Made by a program: the position numbers and the translations under genes. From Hormiphora californensis (Eukaryota > Ctenophora > Tentaculata > Cydippida > Pleurobrachiidae), in assembly GCA_020137815.1 (NCBI GenBank), contig CM035354.1, positions 5,081,423-5,145,422 on the forward strand: DNA of 64,000 nucleotides, read 5' to 3'. Every line of letters begins with the position of its first letter. The first letter of the stretch is position 1. A model generated the notes under the pieces. It saw only the letters and a list, made by a program, of their open reading frames with translations. It made no database searches and was not told the DNA's origin. This document shows positions 44,601 to 56,021 of the stretch, in pieces.

Positions 44601-47421
44601 ACCGTCCAGTTATTGTTGCGCATGTTTTTTATTTGCAGCCAAAGTGAGTCCATGTACTCAATTTGAGGCAGTGGATTATCACTTGACCACACCCGGATAG
44701 ATGCCATGTAATCCTTTTCTCTCTGCTCGATCTTCCTGAAGGTAATAAATCAAGTCAAATCCTAGCTAGAATATTAAATTAAATAGACTCATGGTTGACT
44801 AAAGTAGTAAGAACCTAAAGTGTTATTCCTTACATTTCGAGCATGTCCAGAAGTCTATCGAACTCTGGATCGTCTTTACTGTCATGGAAATGAAGGCCAA
44901 TCCAGGGGAGGCATTGGAGCACAGAGTACAGTAGGAAATCTCTCATACTCTGGAGTAGGACGTTAATTTATCATTATTAGTTTCATTTCCAGTTTCCAAT
45001 ATCGAATTGATCGCTTACTATCCCTAATCCCTGTCCTTACATGGCAATTGAAGGAGTCACTTTTTTAAGGAGCACTATTTACCGGTTTGACGCCAGGCAC
45101 GGAGGCAGTGCTGATGAATGTAGTAAAGAGGGTGAGTAGGGAGGAGCCCATCACAACGTTACAGTTCACCATATCAGACAGGAATCTGAGAAGTAGCTGC
45201 ACATTCCTCCATTCTGCATCATCAATTAGAGAGCTCAACTTCTCCAGGACCAACATGAGGAACTGGGGGGGGGGGGGTATTGCAGTACACGGGGTTATGG
45301 AAGTGGGGGTAGTAACTACGGAGTAAGGATGTCGGCTAATCCATCATCGACTAAATTCAAGGGAATAATATCAACACATTTTAGAAACCAAATTGATTCA
45401 TATCAATGGAGTACAATCAATGTACATCTGCATTGCATCTTTAGTTGGCCGTGTGACCAAAGTCACTATCATTACGGAGCAGTGAGCGTTTGCTTACCTC
45501 TCCGCCAGTGGAAAACATCTTCACATTGAGGAGTCCGACTAGAGTTGAGTATATTGTGATCTTATCTGGCTGTTCAATAGCACTGAAACATAATGTGAAT
45601 TGATGTCAGATCACATATATTTGTTATGATCTAATCCTCCTTTACACGGGCGGAGCACACGGAAAGAGGGTCGAGCAAGGCAAACATTGATTGCAAAACG
45701 GGAGGTACATACTTACTTTGAAATGAGAGAGTTTAGAATGAAGTCTTTCTTAGTCGCTATCTCCTGATCCAAAATGTCCACCAAACGCTCAATGTTGGTC
45801 TCCAGTGATTCCTGGCTCTTCTCTCCGATTCTCTTGATGAGCTCCTCAAGCCTTGTGTTGAGATCTGTAGAGAGAAACTGAAGTTATTACGGTAGCGGTA
45901 CCTTCTTTTTCGTACTTTTTAATGTATCAAATTAGTATAGAGATTACCAAAAGTGAAGGAGCTGAACCACCGGAGTAACTGGCTCTCTAAAACGTTTCGC
46001 GCCCTACATACATGAAAGTTCAGTACCTAGCAGCTCAGCATTGTCACGTGATTAATACTAGCCCTAATCATTGGCTGAGCGATGATTGTGCGCCCCTCTT
46101 GATTGGGTGTTGTATTACCACGTGTACATCCCCGTGATCTGTTTTTAACCAATAACTGACCTTCCACATTCGCACCTACACCCATCGTTCAGGCCCGCTA
46201 GCCGGTCTGATTCTAGAGAAGTAACAGAGAAAATTTAAAATGTATAGATCAAGAATAATAAGGAATGTTATTGAAATAAATTTAAAAATAATTATGCCTA
46301 AAACTAACAGAAATTAGTTGGCTGGAAAGGTGACCACTTTTTTTTGTACAACTGACACCTTTGCACCCTCCGGTTTTTTCATCATTATCTTTCCCTCTCT
46401 GATCCGGCTGTAGTTTTTGAGATAGAAATAGATGGAGTGAGATGCAGACAAAGTGAGTTGGAGACAGAGTGAGATGAAGACAGTGAGATGGAGACATAGT
46501 GAGATGGAGACAGAGTGAGATGGAGACATAGTGAGTTGGAGACAGAGTGAAATGAAGACAGAAAAAGAGATGGAGACAGAGTGAGTTGGATACAGAGTGA
46601 GATGAAGACAGAGTGAGATGGAGACAGAGTGAGTTGGAGACAGAGTGAGATGGAGACAGAAAATGAGATGGAGAAAGAGTGAGTTGGATACAGAGTGAGA
46701 TGAAGACAGAGAATGAGATGGAGGCAAAGTGAGATGAAGACAGAGTGAGATGGAGACAGAGTGAGATGAAGATAGAAAATAAGATGGAGACAGGGTGAAA
46801 TTGAGACAGAGTGAGATGGAGACAGAATGAGATGGAGAGAGAGTGAGATGAAGACAGAGTGAGTTGGAGACAGAGTGAAATAGAGACAGAGTGACATAGA
46901 TACAGAATGGGATTGAAACAGAGAGAGATGAGAAAAAGATAGACAGATTCCTTGATTTGAGATCAGTACGATCGCCCCAGTTCTACTAGTTTATTTAAAT
47001 AATTTTCCTTATTATTCCTGAAATTTTAAAATTGAAATATTTTGAATCGTCTCTGTAGCTTTTTCTTTAGAATCAGTCCGGCTAGAGGGCCAGAACGTGT
47101 GTAAGAAGTGTAAGTGTGTAGGTCCCCCTATTGGTTAAAAACAGATCACGGGGATGTACACGTGGTAATACAACACCCAATCAAGAGGGGTGTACGGTCA
47201 CCGGTCAACCAATGATTAGGGCTAGTTTTGGTCACGTGACAATGCTGAGCTGCTAGTTGTGAACTTTCATGTATGTAGGGCGCGAAAAAGTGTCTTGCTA
47301 GTTGTCACGGTGGTTCAGCTCCTCCGTTTTTGGTAATCTCTATAATAAATATTGATTTTCACTCACCATCATCCTCTTCAAATTTTCGTTTCCGATTGAT
47401 CCTAACTTGTTCAACTTCCAT
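41161..47421 (-). CDS. NCBP1: NCBP1 (CBP80), large subunit of the nuclear cap-binding complex
   Basis: CBP80 is the MIF4G-fold partner of CBP20 in the nuclear cap-binding complex, used in splicing, 3' processing and export. About 18 exons are seen: 47421-47367, 45864-45717, 45582-45498, 45262-45083, 44949-44834, 44735-44603, 44378-44229, then eleven more ending with the stop at 41163-41161. Family matches include KITIYSTLVGLLN, LLLRFLSDMVNCNVV, WNNNRMNKI-like helices, DNWIVRPYLAFESKL, SSMPLNYMLVE, ERLDTMNTVLVDRFGSWF and the end YMVTLQTLLFTPEVEPKILE. The protein starts MEVEQVRINRKRKFEEDD with a basic cluster, a likely NLS. Intron 1 is expanded by a 1.4 kb inverted-repeat element, and intron 6 is almost entirely a 38-bp minisatellite. 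Confidence 0.95.
41552..41672. repeat. (GA)n microsatellite in an NCBP1 intron
   Basis: GA repeat interrupted by a run of about 13 G at 41619-41631. Only the part outside the flanking exons 41519 and 41700 is affected. Confidence 0.95.
44390..44580. repeat. 38-bp minisatellite carrying X-box-like palindromes
   Basis: Five units with a period of exactly 38 bp. Each has GTTACCATGGTAAC or a one-base variant, at 44409, 44447, 44485, 44523 and 44561. The 14-mer is a palindrome matching the RFX-factor X-box (GTNRCC-N-RGYAAC). The array fills most of NCBP1 intron 6. Confidence 0.9.
45938..47342. mobile_element. 1.4 kb terminal-inverted-repeat element in NCBP1 intron 1
   Basis: The ends TAGAGATTACCAAAA and complement are flanked by TA (45936-45937 and 47343-47344). 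The inverted arms continue about 250 bp (GCGCCCTACATACATGAAAG, CACGTGTACATCCCCGTGATC). The centre (46430-46925) is a degenerate tandem array of GAGATGGAGACAGAGT units. No transposase is seen. Confidence 0.8.
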
Positions 47422-47531
47422 CCTGGTTAAAGTTATATTTAGTTAACTTTATGAACTGATTGGGTAGAATTATAGACTCAGAGTTTCAAGTTGAAATTGG
47501 AAATAACGTATTAGATTGTATGTAGTCGCAT

Positions 47532-47535
<4 letters not shown>
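47422..47535. other. NCBP1 upstream region
   Basis: A short AT-rich gap before the LINE tail. It should contain the NCBP1 promoter, but no motif is distinct. Confidence 0.35.
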
Positions 47536-47565
<30 letters not shown>

Positions 47566-48395
47566 TAAGTTTTTGTATACCGCCCAGGCAAAACAGGGCC
47601 AGCAAACTGAATTTTGACTGACACTGCTCAGCGTCAGAGCGGTATACCTAAATTATAACACCTTCCTTACTTATGACACACACTATTAAAATCTGGATTT
47701 AAACACACCATAGATAGACTTTTATTGATGAAAATACGGGCCTCATAAAATACGAACCAACTTAGATAGGCATAAAAATGCTCTCACACTGAATAAGCTA
47801 AATTACAAAGTCAGCAGCTCTCATGCTACTCAAAGACAGCAGCTCTCAAAGCTATTAAAAAGTCAGCAGCTATTACTGCAAGCCCGGTAAATGTAATGAG
47901 GAATAACACTGTCTAAATAAACGTCTGCCTAAGGGGAACACTAAACCCAGACCAGAACAGAACCAGTGACCCAAAGACGAGATGACTCAGGTGCTACTGC
48001 TCTCTGGATCAACGAAAGCTTCCTTAAATAGCCGGGTCTTAAGCCTTGTCTTGAAGAGTTCAACAGGGTGAACAGACCTTAACTCCAATGGCAGGGAGTT
48101 CCACACTTCCGGCAGGAATACAGAGATCCTCCTCCTTCTTAACTTAGAATTCGCATTTACACTTGAGAGCTTTGGATATTTCAACCTGAAGAAATCTGGA
48201 ACTGAGGTAGATCGGGTAGGTTTTACAGGTTCAGGATTGTCATCACGAGGGACCAGGTCCATCAGATACTTGGGTGCAGTGCCTCGTACAATCTTGTACG
48301 CCAAAAGACATGCCTTGAAAGTCAGCCTCTGCTCAATAGGTAGAATGTGTGCCTCCTTGTAGTATTCTGTGTAGTCATCCTGATGTCCCATATTA
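47536..48395 (-). mobile_element. 5'-truncated LINE (3' end of the reverse-transcriptase ORF plus tail)
   Basis: A 134-codon minus-strand frame (48391-47987) has the C-terminal pattern of non-LTR retrotransposon ORF2: HILPIEQRLTFKACLLAYK, GTAPKYLMDLV, FLPEVWNSLPLELRS and FKTRLKTRLFKEAF. A 3' UTR of about 400 bp follows and ends in GGCGGTATACAAAAAC and an (ATT)n tail at 47530-47565, typical of CR1-like or related LINEs. Everything upstream of the last part of ORF2 is missing, as after ordinary 5' truncation. Confidence 0.85.
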
Positions 48396-48455
48396 CAAAA
48401 CTTAATAATATCAATAAAAAACAGTCCATGCTAGTTGATATTTATAGCTCCAGTA

Positions 48456-50783
48456 CTACCACACCCTCAGTGTGTTCTCAGAAACATCAGAGATAACCTC
48501 ACCCCACACTTCAAACAAGATTCCGTAGGTGTGGGATAACTTTGCTTTCTTTAATCGCATCTCCCTCCCTCTGTCGCGTCCTTCAAATATCGCCTTTTCT
48601 TTCTCCAACTCTTTTATCTTAGCTTGTTCCTGGGAATGGAATTCAGTTAACAACGATAACAACAAGATTGTTGTAATTAGCTAATAGACCGGTGATTTAT
48701 CAGTCTAATAGCAGAGTGGTGAACCTACCAGTTCGATTTTCGTTTCAATCACTTCAGGTTTCTCTCCTTCTCGAAGTTGTTTTGTCAGATCTTCAATTGT
48801 TTTATCGATATTCTCGATATCACAGCTCATTTTATCAGAATGAGCGATCAACTCTTGTTTTTTGTACTGCCAAGCCGACTCTCTGCGGAAAACAACAGTT
48901 TTCACTTTTTAGTGTGGATATTGTGATATATGTTGTTGTGTTCTAACACTCCTTTACATATTATGTAAGACATTTGTGAGTCAGAGCCGAACAAGGCAAG
49001 TGATATATCATTATGTACAATAGAATGAGAAATGATCCTGTTAATTTTGTCTGACCTTTTCTTTGATTCTTTCTCTGCCAACATCAAAGATTCCGTAGCA
49101 AACTTTTTATCGTCTTCAAGCTGTTCAGTCGAGTTCTTCAGAGCAAACAACTCCTTATCAATCTCAGCAAGTTCCTAAAAATGGGGTCATCAGATACCAA
49201 ACCAAAGTAACAAAACAAGAAATGGACACATCATGATCTGCTCAGAACTCACCATATTGCTGTCTTGAAGAAAGTCTGATATTCGGGAAAGAAGTGCATT
49301 TGCCTGGAGGATATTCTTGTTGGTTATCTGGTTATCAATGTCATACTTGGTGTCAGGGAATAATCGCTGTGCCTGGGTCAAGATCTGCCTTCCTCGACTC
49401 TGAAAAGGATGGAAGTTAGCGTTGAAGTAGGAACACGCCTCATAACGCGACGATACCCTTTCCCTTGGTCACTATTGTATAACTAACGATATTATCAGTG
49501 GTAAGTTACTTGGTAAGTTACTACAGTGCACATTTATTTTTCGAAGGTTTCACTATACCTTGAGTTGTGCTTGTTTTCGTGTAAGTAAAATCTCCAATTC
49601 ACCATCCTCCTTCTGTAGCTCTATCAACTCTTCCTCTATGACTGATTTCTACAGAATAATATTTAGATTTAGCTTCATAACACCCCACGGACTAGAACAA
49701 CAAAACAAGTAATTTAGTAGCATGTACCTTATCAGTTAGTGATTTGTAGAGTTGTTTAACCTTCTGAACTTCAGTCTGGGGTGGCTGTGCCATTATCACT
49801 TTCTCTAAAGACGCTATCTCCGACTCCTGGCGACGAGCTTCTGTTTCCAAGGTTACCTTCTCTTCCTCCTTGGTCGCTAGAAACTCTCTCAAAGATGCCA
49901 CTTTCTCCTGTTGTGCTGTCAACATCTTCCCAGTGACATCTTTGTCTTCTTTGTGCTGTGCGATTTGGGCAGTTGTTTCCTCAATTTGACTGCTTATCGC
50001 GGCCTCTGTTTCCGGGAACTTGGCATTTTCCTCTCGTTTCACTACTAACTTGTTTTCCAATCTGTTCACTTCCGATTTCAGACTAGCAATGACCTTATCT
50101 GTGTTCATTTCCCGCAGGTACTTTTGTTTCAACTCCTCGAAATCTACATCTCCACCCATCTCCTGAGATTCCTTGTAATACTTGGCCACCACTGCCCGGT
50201 GTTTCAATTCCTGGTCCGCTTGTTCCTCCGTCATGGTTAGTGTCCACATTTGGCTCATGTGTGAATACTCGTACTTGATGTTACTGATAAACCCACACAA
50301 CCAGGCCAACATCTCAAGGAGGTGTGGCCAACTGTGGGGACTACCGACTGGTTTGAAGTGGGTTGCTTTTAACACATAAGGGTAACCTAGATCAGTTACA
50401 AAATCAATGATATCCTTTTGAATGTTCAGGCAGTCCAGATTTGGCTCCACCTCTTGCATGATAAATCGGTAGATTGCTTTGAAAGTTGCCTCCGTTGGAC
50501 TCAGAATATTCTTCTTCGTTATCACGGTAGGGTAGTCATTAGTGAGAAGAAAATCAAGGACGATTTTCACGTTTTTGTTCTGGTTTAACTTCACGTCAAC
50601 TTTGGCGGCACCAGGAGCAATAGAGGGTCGTGAAAATCCGACGCTTGATTGGCGTGAAACTGAGGGACGGGAAGTCGATGGTCGAGCCATTGATTGGCGA
50701 GATGTTGAAGGTCGTGCCATGGATTGTCTGCTGGTCGGAAGAACAGACTTCCTCGAGACACTCGGCCTCGGTAACTTACTCAT
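48456..50783 (-). CDS. NDC80: NDC80 (HEC1), kinetochore microtubule-binding subunit
   Basis: NDC80 joins NUF2, SPC24 and SPC25 to attach kinetochores to microtubules. Six exons (50783-49728, 49648-49559, 49399-49253, 49174-49056, 48882-48729, 48629-48456) sum to 1740 nt, giving 579 residues, close to but shorter than vertebrate forms. The N-terminal tail is basic and built of repeated SRQSMARPST-like units with many R-x-S sites, the usual Aurora B target. The calponin-homology region contains NVKIVLDFLLTNDYP and FKPVGSPHSWPHLLEMLAWL, a wording diagnostic of NDC80. A long coiled coil follows (EEKVTLETEARRQESEIASLE). The start at 50783 gives MSKLPRPSVSRKS. Confidence 0.95.
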
Positions 50784-51104
50784 CCTAAATTCTAAAACTC
50801 GGGAAACTAGGTCAGTGGACAGTTAGCTCTTTGGTATAGGATACAGGCCCCTATACAAGCCACAAAGAACGTAGCATAAAGTATGCGGGGACTGACCTTG
50901 GCCTATGCTACAGGCCCTTAAAGAAGCCGTGGAAAACGCGCACACTTGGGGTCTGCAGCGCATGCCAAGGACTGACCAAGTGCTAGGAGCAGGCAGTCTA
51001 CTGCAGTCCCTTTCAAATTAAGGAAAACGAGTTGTCTGTATACAAACTGTGTCAGTGCGGGATATAAACTGTCATTTTTATTATTATTATTATTATAAAA
51101 CTAG
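50784..51104. other. NDC80 upstream region
   Basis: About 320 bp with two imperfect copies of a CTATACAAGCC/AGGCCC-type segment (50838-50950) and an (ATT)n tract at 51079-51098. The NDC80 promoter should lie here. No defined site can be named. Confidence 0.35.
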
Positions 51105-52745
51105 AGTACCCGTTTGCTGGGAACCCGTGACCTGGTAAATGGTAATTTATCCTCATATAACCGGTGACATTTGTGTTTGATTTTTAAAAGATAATTTGTT
51201 TGTTCCTTAGAGCAATGAGTCTCATAGTAGGAGCGGTTAGATCAGCACGTGCAGAAAGTCGCGCGACGCGCGCCACCCTAATCTCAGGTTACTCTCACGG
51301 CTTCATTTCGCATCCAATCCAAAAGTGACCTTCATAAAACCTGCAGTAGATCTCCTCAAGGAGAAGCGAAAACTTGAGGGACATTTCTTGATTGGATGCG
51401 ACCTCGAGGAGCTATGACAATGCGCAAAAAGGGGTGGCACGCGACTTTAACCACGTGGTGATCTAACCGCTCCTACACATAGGGATCCCTAAAAAAGTTC
51501 AGTATTTACACAGAGTTTACACAGTCTTTACACAGTCATTACACCCAGAGGGGCGCCGTTACGATCTGGGTGTTTGGAGGCCTGTTTACAGGTGCGCGCT
51601 GCCAAAAAAGTTGATTCACTAAAATGGCTCTAACCGCCAAACCGTTTTGGCTGATTCAAAGTTTATCTGGTAGGGAATGTCAAGGCCTAACACCAACCCA
51701 AACCCCAACCCTAACCCTACTTTAGCCCTAACCCTAAAAAACCGTTTGTCAGCACTCCCAAAACACCCAGATTTTAACGCTGGCCCACCCAGAGCGGCGC
51801 GTGCTGCGTTTTGCGGCTTTTTCTAAGAAAATATTGGATTGTGTGCTGCACAATTGAGTAAATTGAGCGCTGCGGCGAAAAAAGTTTCCGAAAACGCTGC
51901 AAATCTAGTGCGAAAGACGCAGTCTTTACACCCAGAGCGGCGCGGGCGCTCTGGGTGTAACGACTGTGTAAAGACTGTGTAAACTCTGTGTAAATACTGA
52001 ACTTTTTTAGGGATCCCTATTGGGTTTTTGAATAAACGGCCATTACAATTTTGGCGAGGCGGGTAAATCATTTACTGTAATGCGCGAATTTTCCCAAAAA
52101 AGCGCTGCTTTTTTACGCCGCGCGCGGAACCTAAAATTACGCGCGCAGTGTAAAATTTTAAAATTCATTGAAAATTTCCTCGCGTTTTATGTCGCCAAAA
52201 AAAGTCGACGAAAAATTCCAAATTCGTGAATTATAAGAACTCCGGTCAGTTCTCATCTTGCCAATCCGTTTTCCGGGAACCCCTGGCCAAAGGACATTAA
52301 AATTCACATACCGACCAAGTTTCATATCGATTGGATAAGATTTTGGGTGGCTACGGTGAAAAATATCGTATTTTTGGCATTTTTAACTTTCCCGACGCGA
52401 TTTACGACCCTTAAACATTGAGTTACGGGAAATCGCTATCAAGTAAAATGAAGTTCAAACGATTCTCTTTCCCCACTATTGCGTTAGTTTTTTGATTTAG
52501 AGCCGTTTTCAGGGTCTTAGAAGCGTTTGAAAAATGTAAGTCTTTTTGTCGCAATGACGTCACCCCGTGACGTCACTGCTGTAAAGATCGGATCAAAAAT
52601 CTGAGCCCGTACTTACATCCGCCTTGGTCCAAGGTACCAGTGTACAAATTTTCAGGGGTCTAGCTCAAAAACTGTGGGAGGAGTTTGAAAAACCAATTAA
52701 CGGACAGACTGACTAACATTATGGAATTTATTATACTAGAGTACC
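51105..52745 (-). mobile_element. Helitron-like repeat, copy 2, carrying two nested elements
   Basis: Read on the minus strand it ends GGGTACTCTAG-T. It shares its inner about 700 bp with the copies at 12.2 and 53.1 kb. Nested inside are a roughly 250-bp hairpin element (51231-51475, ends GTAGGAGCGGTTAGATCA) and the inverted-repeat element at 51485-52018. It abuts copy 3 head to tail. Confidence 0.55.
51485..52018. mobile_element. 534-bp inverted-repeat element with telomere-like motifs
   Basis: Ends AGGGATCCCTAAAAAAGTTC and complement extend as arms through TTTACACAG repeats for about 95 bp. Comparison with the empty site in the other copies (ACACATTGGG) shows an AT duplication. At 51695-51740 there are CCCTAACCCTA units. 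Confidence 0.8.
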
Positions 52746-53806
52746 CGTTTGCTGGGAACCCGTGACCTGGTAAATGGTAATTTATCCTCATATAACCGAT
52801 GACATTTGTGTTTGATTTTTAAAAGATAATTTGTTTGTTCCTTAGAGCAATGAGTCTCATAGTAGGAGCGGTCGCGCGCCACCCTAATCTCAGGTTACTC
52901 TCACGGCTTCATTTCGCATCCAATCCAAACTTCATCAAACCTGTAGATCTCCTCAAGGAGAAGCGAAAACTTGAGGGACATTTCTTGATTGGATGCGACC
53001 TCGAGGAGCTATGACAATGCGCAAAAAGGGGTGGCACGCGACTTTAACCACGTGGTGATCTAACCGCTCCTACTATATCATACACCTTGGGTTTTTGAAA
53101 AAACGGCCATTACAATTTTGGCGAGGCGGGTAAATCATTTACTGTAACGCGCGAATTTTCCCAAAAAAGCGCTGCTTTTTTACGCCGCGCGCGGAACCTA
53201 GAATTACGCGCGCAGTGTAAAATTTTAAAATTCATTGAAAATTTCCTCGCGTTTTATGTCGCCAAAAAAAGTCGACGAAAAATTCCAAATTCGTGAATTT
53301 AGAATTGTAAGAACTCCGGTCAGTTCTCATCTTGCCAATCCGTTTTCCGGGAACCCCTGGCCAAAGGACATTAAAGTTCATATAACGACCAAGTTTCATA
53401 TCGATTGAATAAGATTTTGGGTGGCTACGGTGAAAAATATCGTATTTTTGGCATTTTTAACTTTCCCGACGCGATTTACGACCCTTAAACATTGAGTTAC
53501 GGGAAATCGCTATGACGTAAAATGAAGTTCAAACGATTCTCTTTCCCCACTATTGCGTTAGTTTTTTGATTTAGAGCCGTTTTCAGGGTCTTAGAAGCGT
53601 TTGAAAAATGTAAGTCTTTTTGTCGCAATGACGTCACCCCGTGACGTCACTGTTGTAAAGATCGGATCAAAAATCTGAGCCCGTACTTACACCCGCCTTG
53701 GTCCAAAGTACCAGTGTACAAATTTTCAGGGGTCTAGCTCAAAAACTGTAGGAGGAGTAGGGAGAAAACAATTATCGGACTAACATTTTGGAAATTATTA
53801 TATGGA
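52735..53806 (-). mobile_element. Helitron-like repeat, copy 3
   Basis: This copy lies directly after copy 2 and is nearly identical to it over the outer 350 bp and inner 700 bp. It lacks the 534-bp element and so gives the empty site. On the minus strand it runs from A-TCCATATAATAATTTCC to GGGTACTCTAG-T, the same borders as copy 1. The nested GTAGGAGCGG hairpin element at 52864-53075 is slightly shortened. Confidence 0.55.
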
Positions 53807-53931
53807 TGGATGGATTGTAAAAACGGCGACGGAATTCAGAAATTTTTTAAAAGTGGAGTTTTATTTTGGGATTTTAGTCAAGGTGGCGCGCACGAATTAT
53901 TCATATTTCGCGCGTCACCAGACTGCATCGC

Positions 53932-54087
53932 TTATGCTGAAACAGCGCGTCCGCGAGTTGGTGACATTGACAGTTAGTGCGTGCGAGATCGAGCTCGCAC
54001 AGGCGGCCGCCTGTGCGAGCTCGATCTCGCACGCACTAACTGTCAATGTCACCAACTCGCGGACGCTGTTTTCAGCATGCTACCGCC
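53932..54087. repeat. nearly perfect loopless palindrome, about 155 bp
   Basis: Arms of about 77 bp meet at GGCGGCCGCC with no spacer, with one or two mismatches near the outer ends. The sequence is GC-rich (GAGATCGAGCTCGCAC). It could be the tip of another foldback element, but no flanking duplication is clear. Confidence 0.85.
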
Positions 54088-54089
54088 CT

Positions 54090-54655
54090 GTCAGTGTCAG
54101 TGTCTCACAGTTTGTTGAGTAAGTTAAAGTTGGTTGACTTTGACTTTGAGTAAGTTACCCAACAACGCAAAGTATTGACATGTTCCCAGTCTGTCTTGTT
54201 GAGTAACAAAGTCTGTCCGCCAGACATATCACAACGGTGTTCAGCCACTCACTCACTCCAACGGATGCCAAGTTTGTTCCCAATCCCACAGCTGTTTCGC
54301 CTCAATACAATACTACTTGTCATCTCAATTACCCCAATGCAACCTGTCTGGCGGCGCCAGACCCCAATTTGATGGGTCGCGGCGCCAGACAGAATGCAAC
54401 TGCACCCTATTTTGAGTGGTTTAATTGTAACGCTATTCCACACCCCCTCTATTCCACAACCACTACTATAATAGTGCCATTCACACCCTGACCCCCGCTC
54501 GATAAGTTTATTTAGTGTGTAATATAAGACGCATTTATATAGCTCACTCCCTCTAGGGCTCCACCACCTCGACCACCACGCAGAGCTACAAGGAGCAATT
54601 AAGATATCGTATATCCTAGTGTGGTGTTATAGTGAAGGGGGCTTGATTGAGAAAC

Positions 54656-54744
<89 letters not shown>

Positions 54745-55168
54745 AAGGCTCTTCTAGTTCTCGGACACACGGGCAGTCTTTGTTTAGTGCGGTTGTGGTG
54801 TTTTCCTTTGAAAAATAAAATTGATTTGTCTCATTTTCAGTTCATTAAATGTCATTTAAAAATCCCAAACTTTAGTAATAGTGAATGAATCATTTTGTGA
54901 CCCCTTTCTTGGGCCTCACTTCCATCTCGAATCTCCGCCGAACCAACGAATCCGGGGTAATTTTGACTGAAATTGTACGCTTGAAATACCGTGGCGTATA
55001 ACATGAACACTTGTCAAGATTTTTCATGAGTGCTACTTGGAACTAGATGGTAGAGAAAGGACAGCTTGGGCTAGAATAGCCCGTTCTGTAACTGAGCTTT
55101 ATTTGATTCACAACTCCCAAATTACAAATCTGTCCCCCGTGCAGAGTGTTAAGAAAGGCCTGGATAAG
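54090..55168. other. bHLH gene upstream region
   Basis: No coding segment is supported. GGCGCCAGAC occurs in inverted pairs at 54350 and 54380. A (GA)n tract lies at 54660-54740. ATTTATATAGCTC at 54533 could be a TATA-like element, but it is far from the ATG. Confidence 0.35.
54660..54741. repeat. (GA)n microsatellite
   Basis: A pure GA repeat of about 80 bp upstream of the bHLH gene. Confidence 0.97.
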
Positions 55169-56021
55169 ATGGGCCCAAGGAAATCATCCCGGAAAAGGAG
55201 GAAACTGAGTGGGATGAAGCGGATCGCTGCAACAACACGGGAAAGGAGTCGGATAGAACATCTTAACTGCGCTTTTATTACGGTAATATATTCACCCAAA
55301 ATTATAAATCCCTAAATAGGGAAGTTGAACAGATTTAGTAAGATCTGTATCTTACAATGCGACGTGGGCCACGATTTCATTTAGTTTTCCTGCCCACCCT
55401 TGGTCACATGACACTGTGGGATGGGTCACATGACACCGTAGTCACATGACAGTTGACACCGTGGGATTGGGAATGGGTCACATGACACAATTTCACCCTC
55501 CACAGTTACGGAACAGGATCCCCACCCAACCATCTGATGTGAAGTTGACTAAAGTGGAGACACTCCGCCTGGCAATGAGTTACATTACCCACCTGGAGAA
55601 GTTGGTCAGAGAGATGAACAAAGGAGGAGGCGGTACTACCATGGTGAATATTAAGAAATCATTGGCATCGGCCGTCACAGCCACTGATCCAACTTCTGTC
55701 TGGCCTAAAAAGGTAGGTATCACCATCTCCCTGAGAGACTTCCAAAATAATGGAGAATATTTTGAATTTTCCACTTGATTCATGATATGCCCAATAGATA
55801 AAACTGTGTCTCTAAACCCCCTCGTCCCCCACCAGGAAGAGATAGGAGGATCCCAGCTACCGTGTGCACCCAGAGCAGTCCGTGTCAACATGAGACCTTC
55901 AGGGGCAGCATACACCGTGGACAGTAACGACTACCAGACAGTGGTGTCCTGGCCCTACGGAATGAGCGTAGTTCGACCCATCCCCACCGTTACATCTGTT
56001 ATCCCTTCGGTAAAAAAGTAA
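55169..56021 (+). CDS. group A basic helix-loop-helix transcription factor
   Basis: Three exons (55169-55282, 55506-55712, 55836-56021) sum to 507 nt, giving 168 residues. The bHLH spans roughly residues 18-70: basic region RIAATTRERSRIEHLNCAF with the E-box glutamate and arginines, then LRNRIPTQPSDVKLTKVETLRLAMSYITHLEKLV. The loop and KLTKVETLRLA wording places it in group A, nearest in look to the paraxis/scleraxis, TCF21 or TWIST-type families; a finer call needs a tree. The usual Asn of the basic region is Thr. The rest (SWPYGMSVVRPIPTVTS) is unique. The ATG at 55169 has a good context (AAGATGG); a further 5' exon is possible because CCCCCGTGCAG at 55144 looks like an acceptor. Intron 1 has four GTCACATGAC sites. 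Confidence 0.88.
55403..55486 (+). promoter_or_regulatory. cluster of four GTCACATGAC E-box sites in bHLH intron 1
   Basis: Identical 10-mers at 55403, 55425, 55441 and 55477, each holding CACATG (CANNTG). The surrounding CACCGTGGGATGGG units repeat, so the cluster could be a short tandem duplication, a binding platform, or both. Confidence 0.45.

Noticed and set aside
46314-46897. Minus-strand frames of 137 and 170 codons rich in SLSPTHSV
   Set aside because: They translate the GAGATGGAGACAGAGT tandem array inside the NCBP1 intron element.
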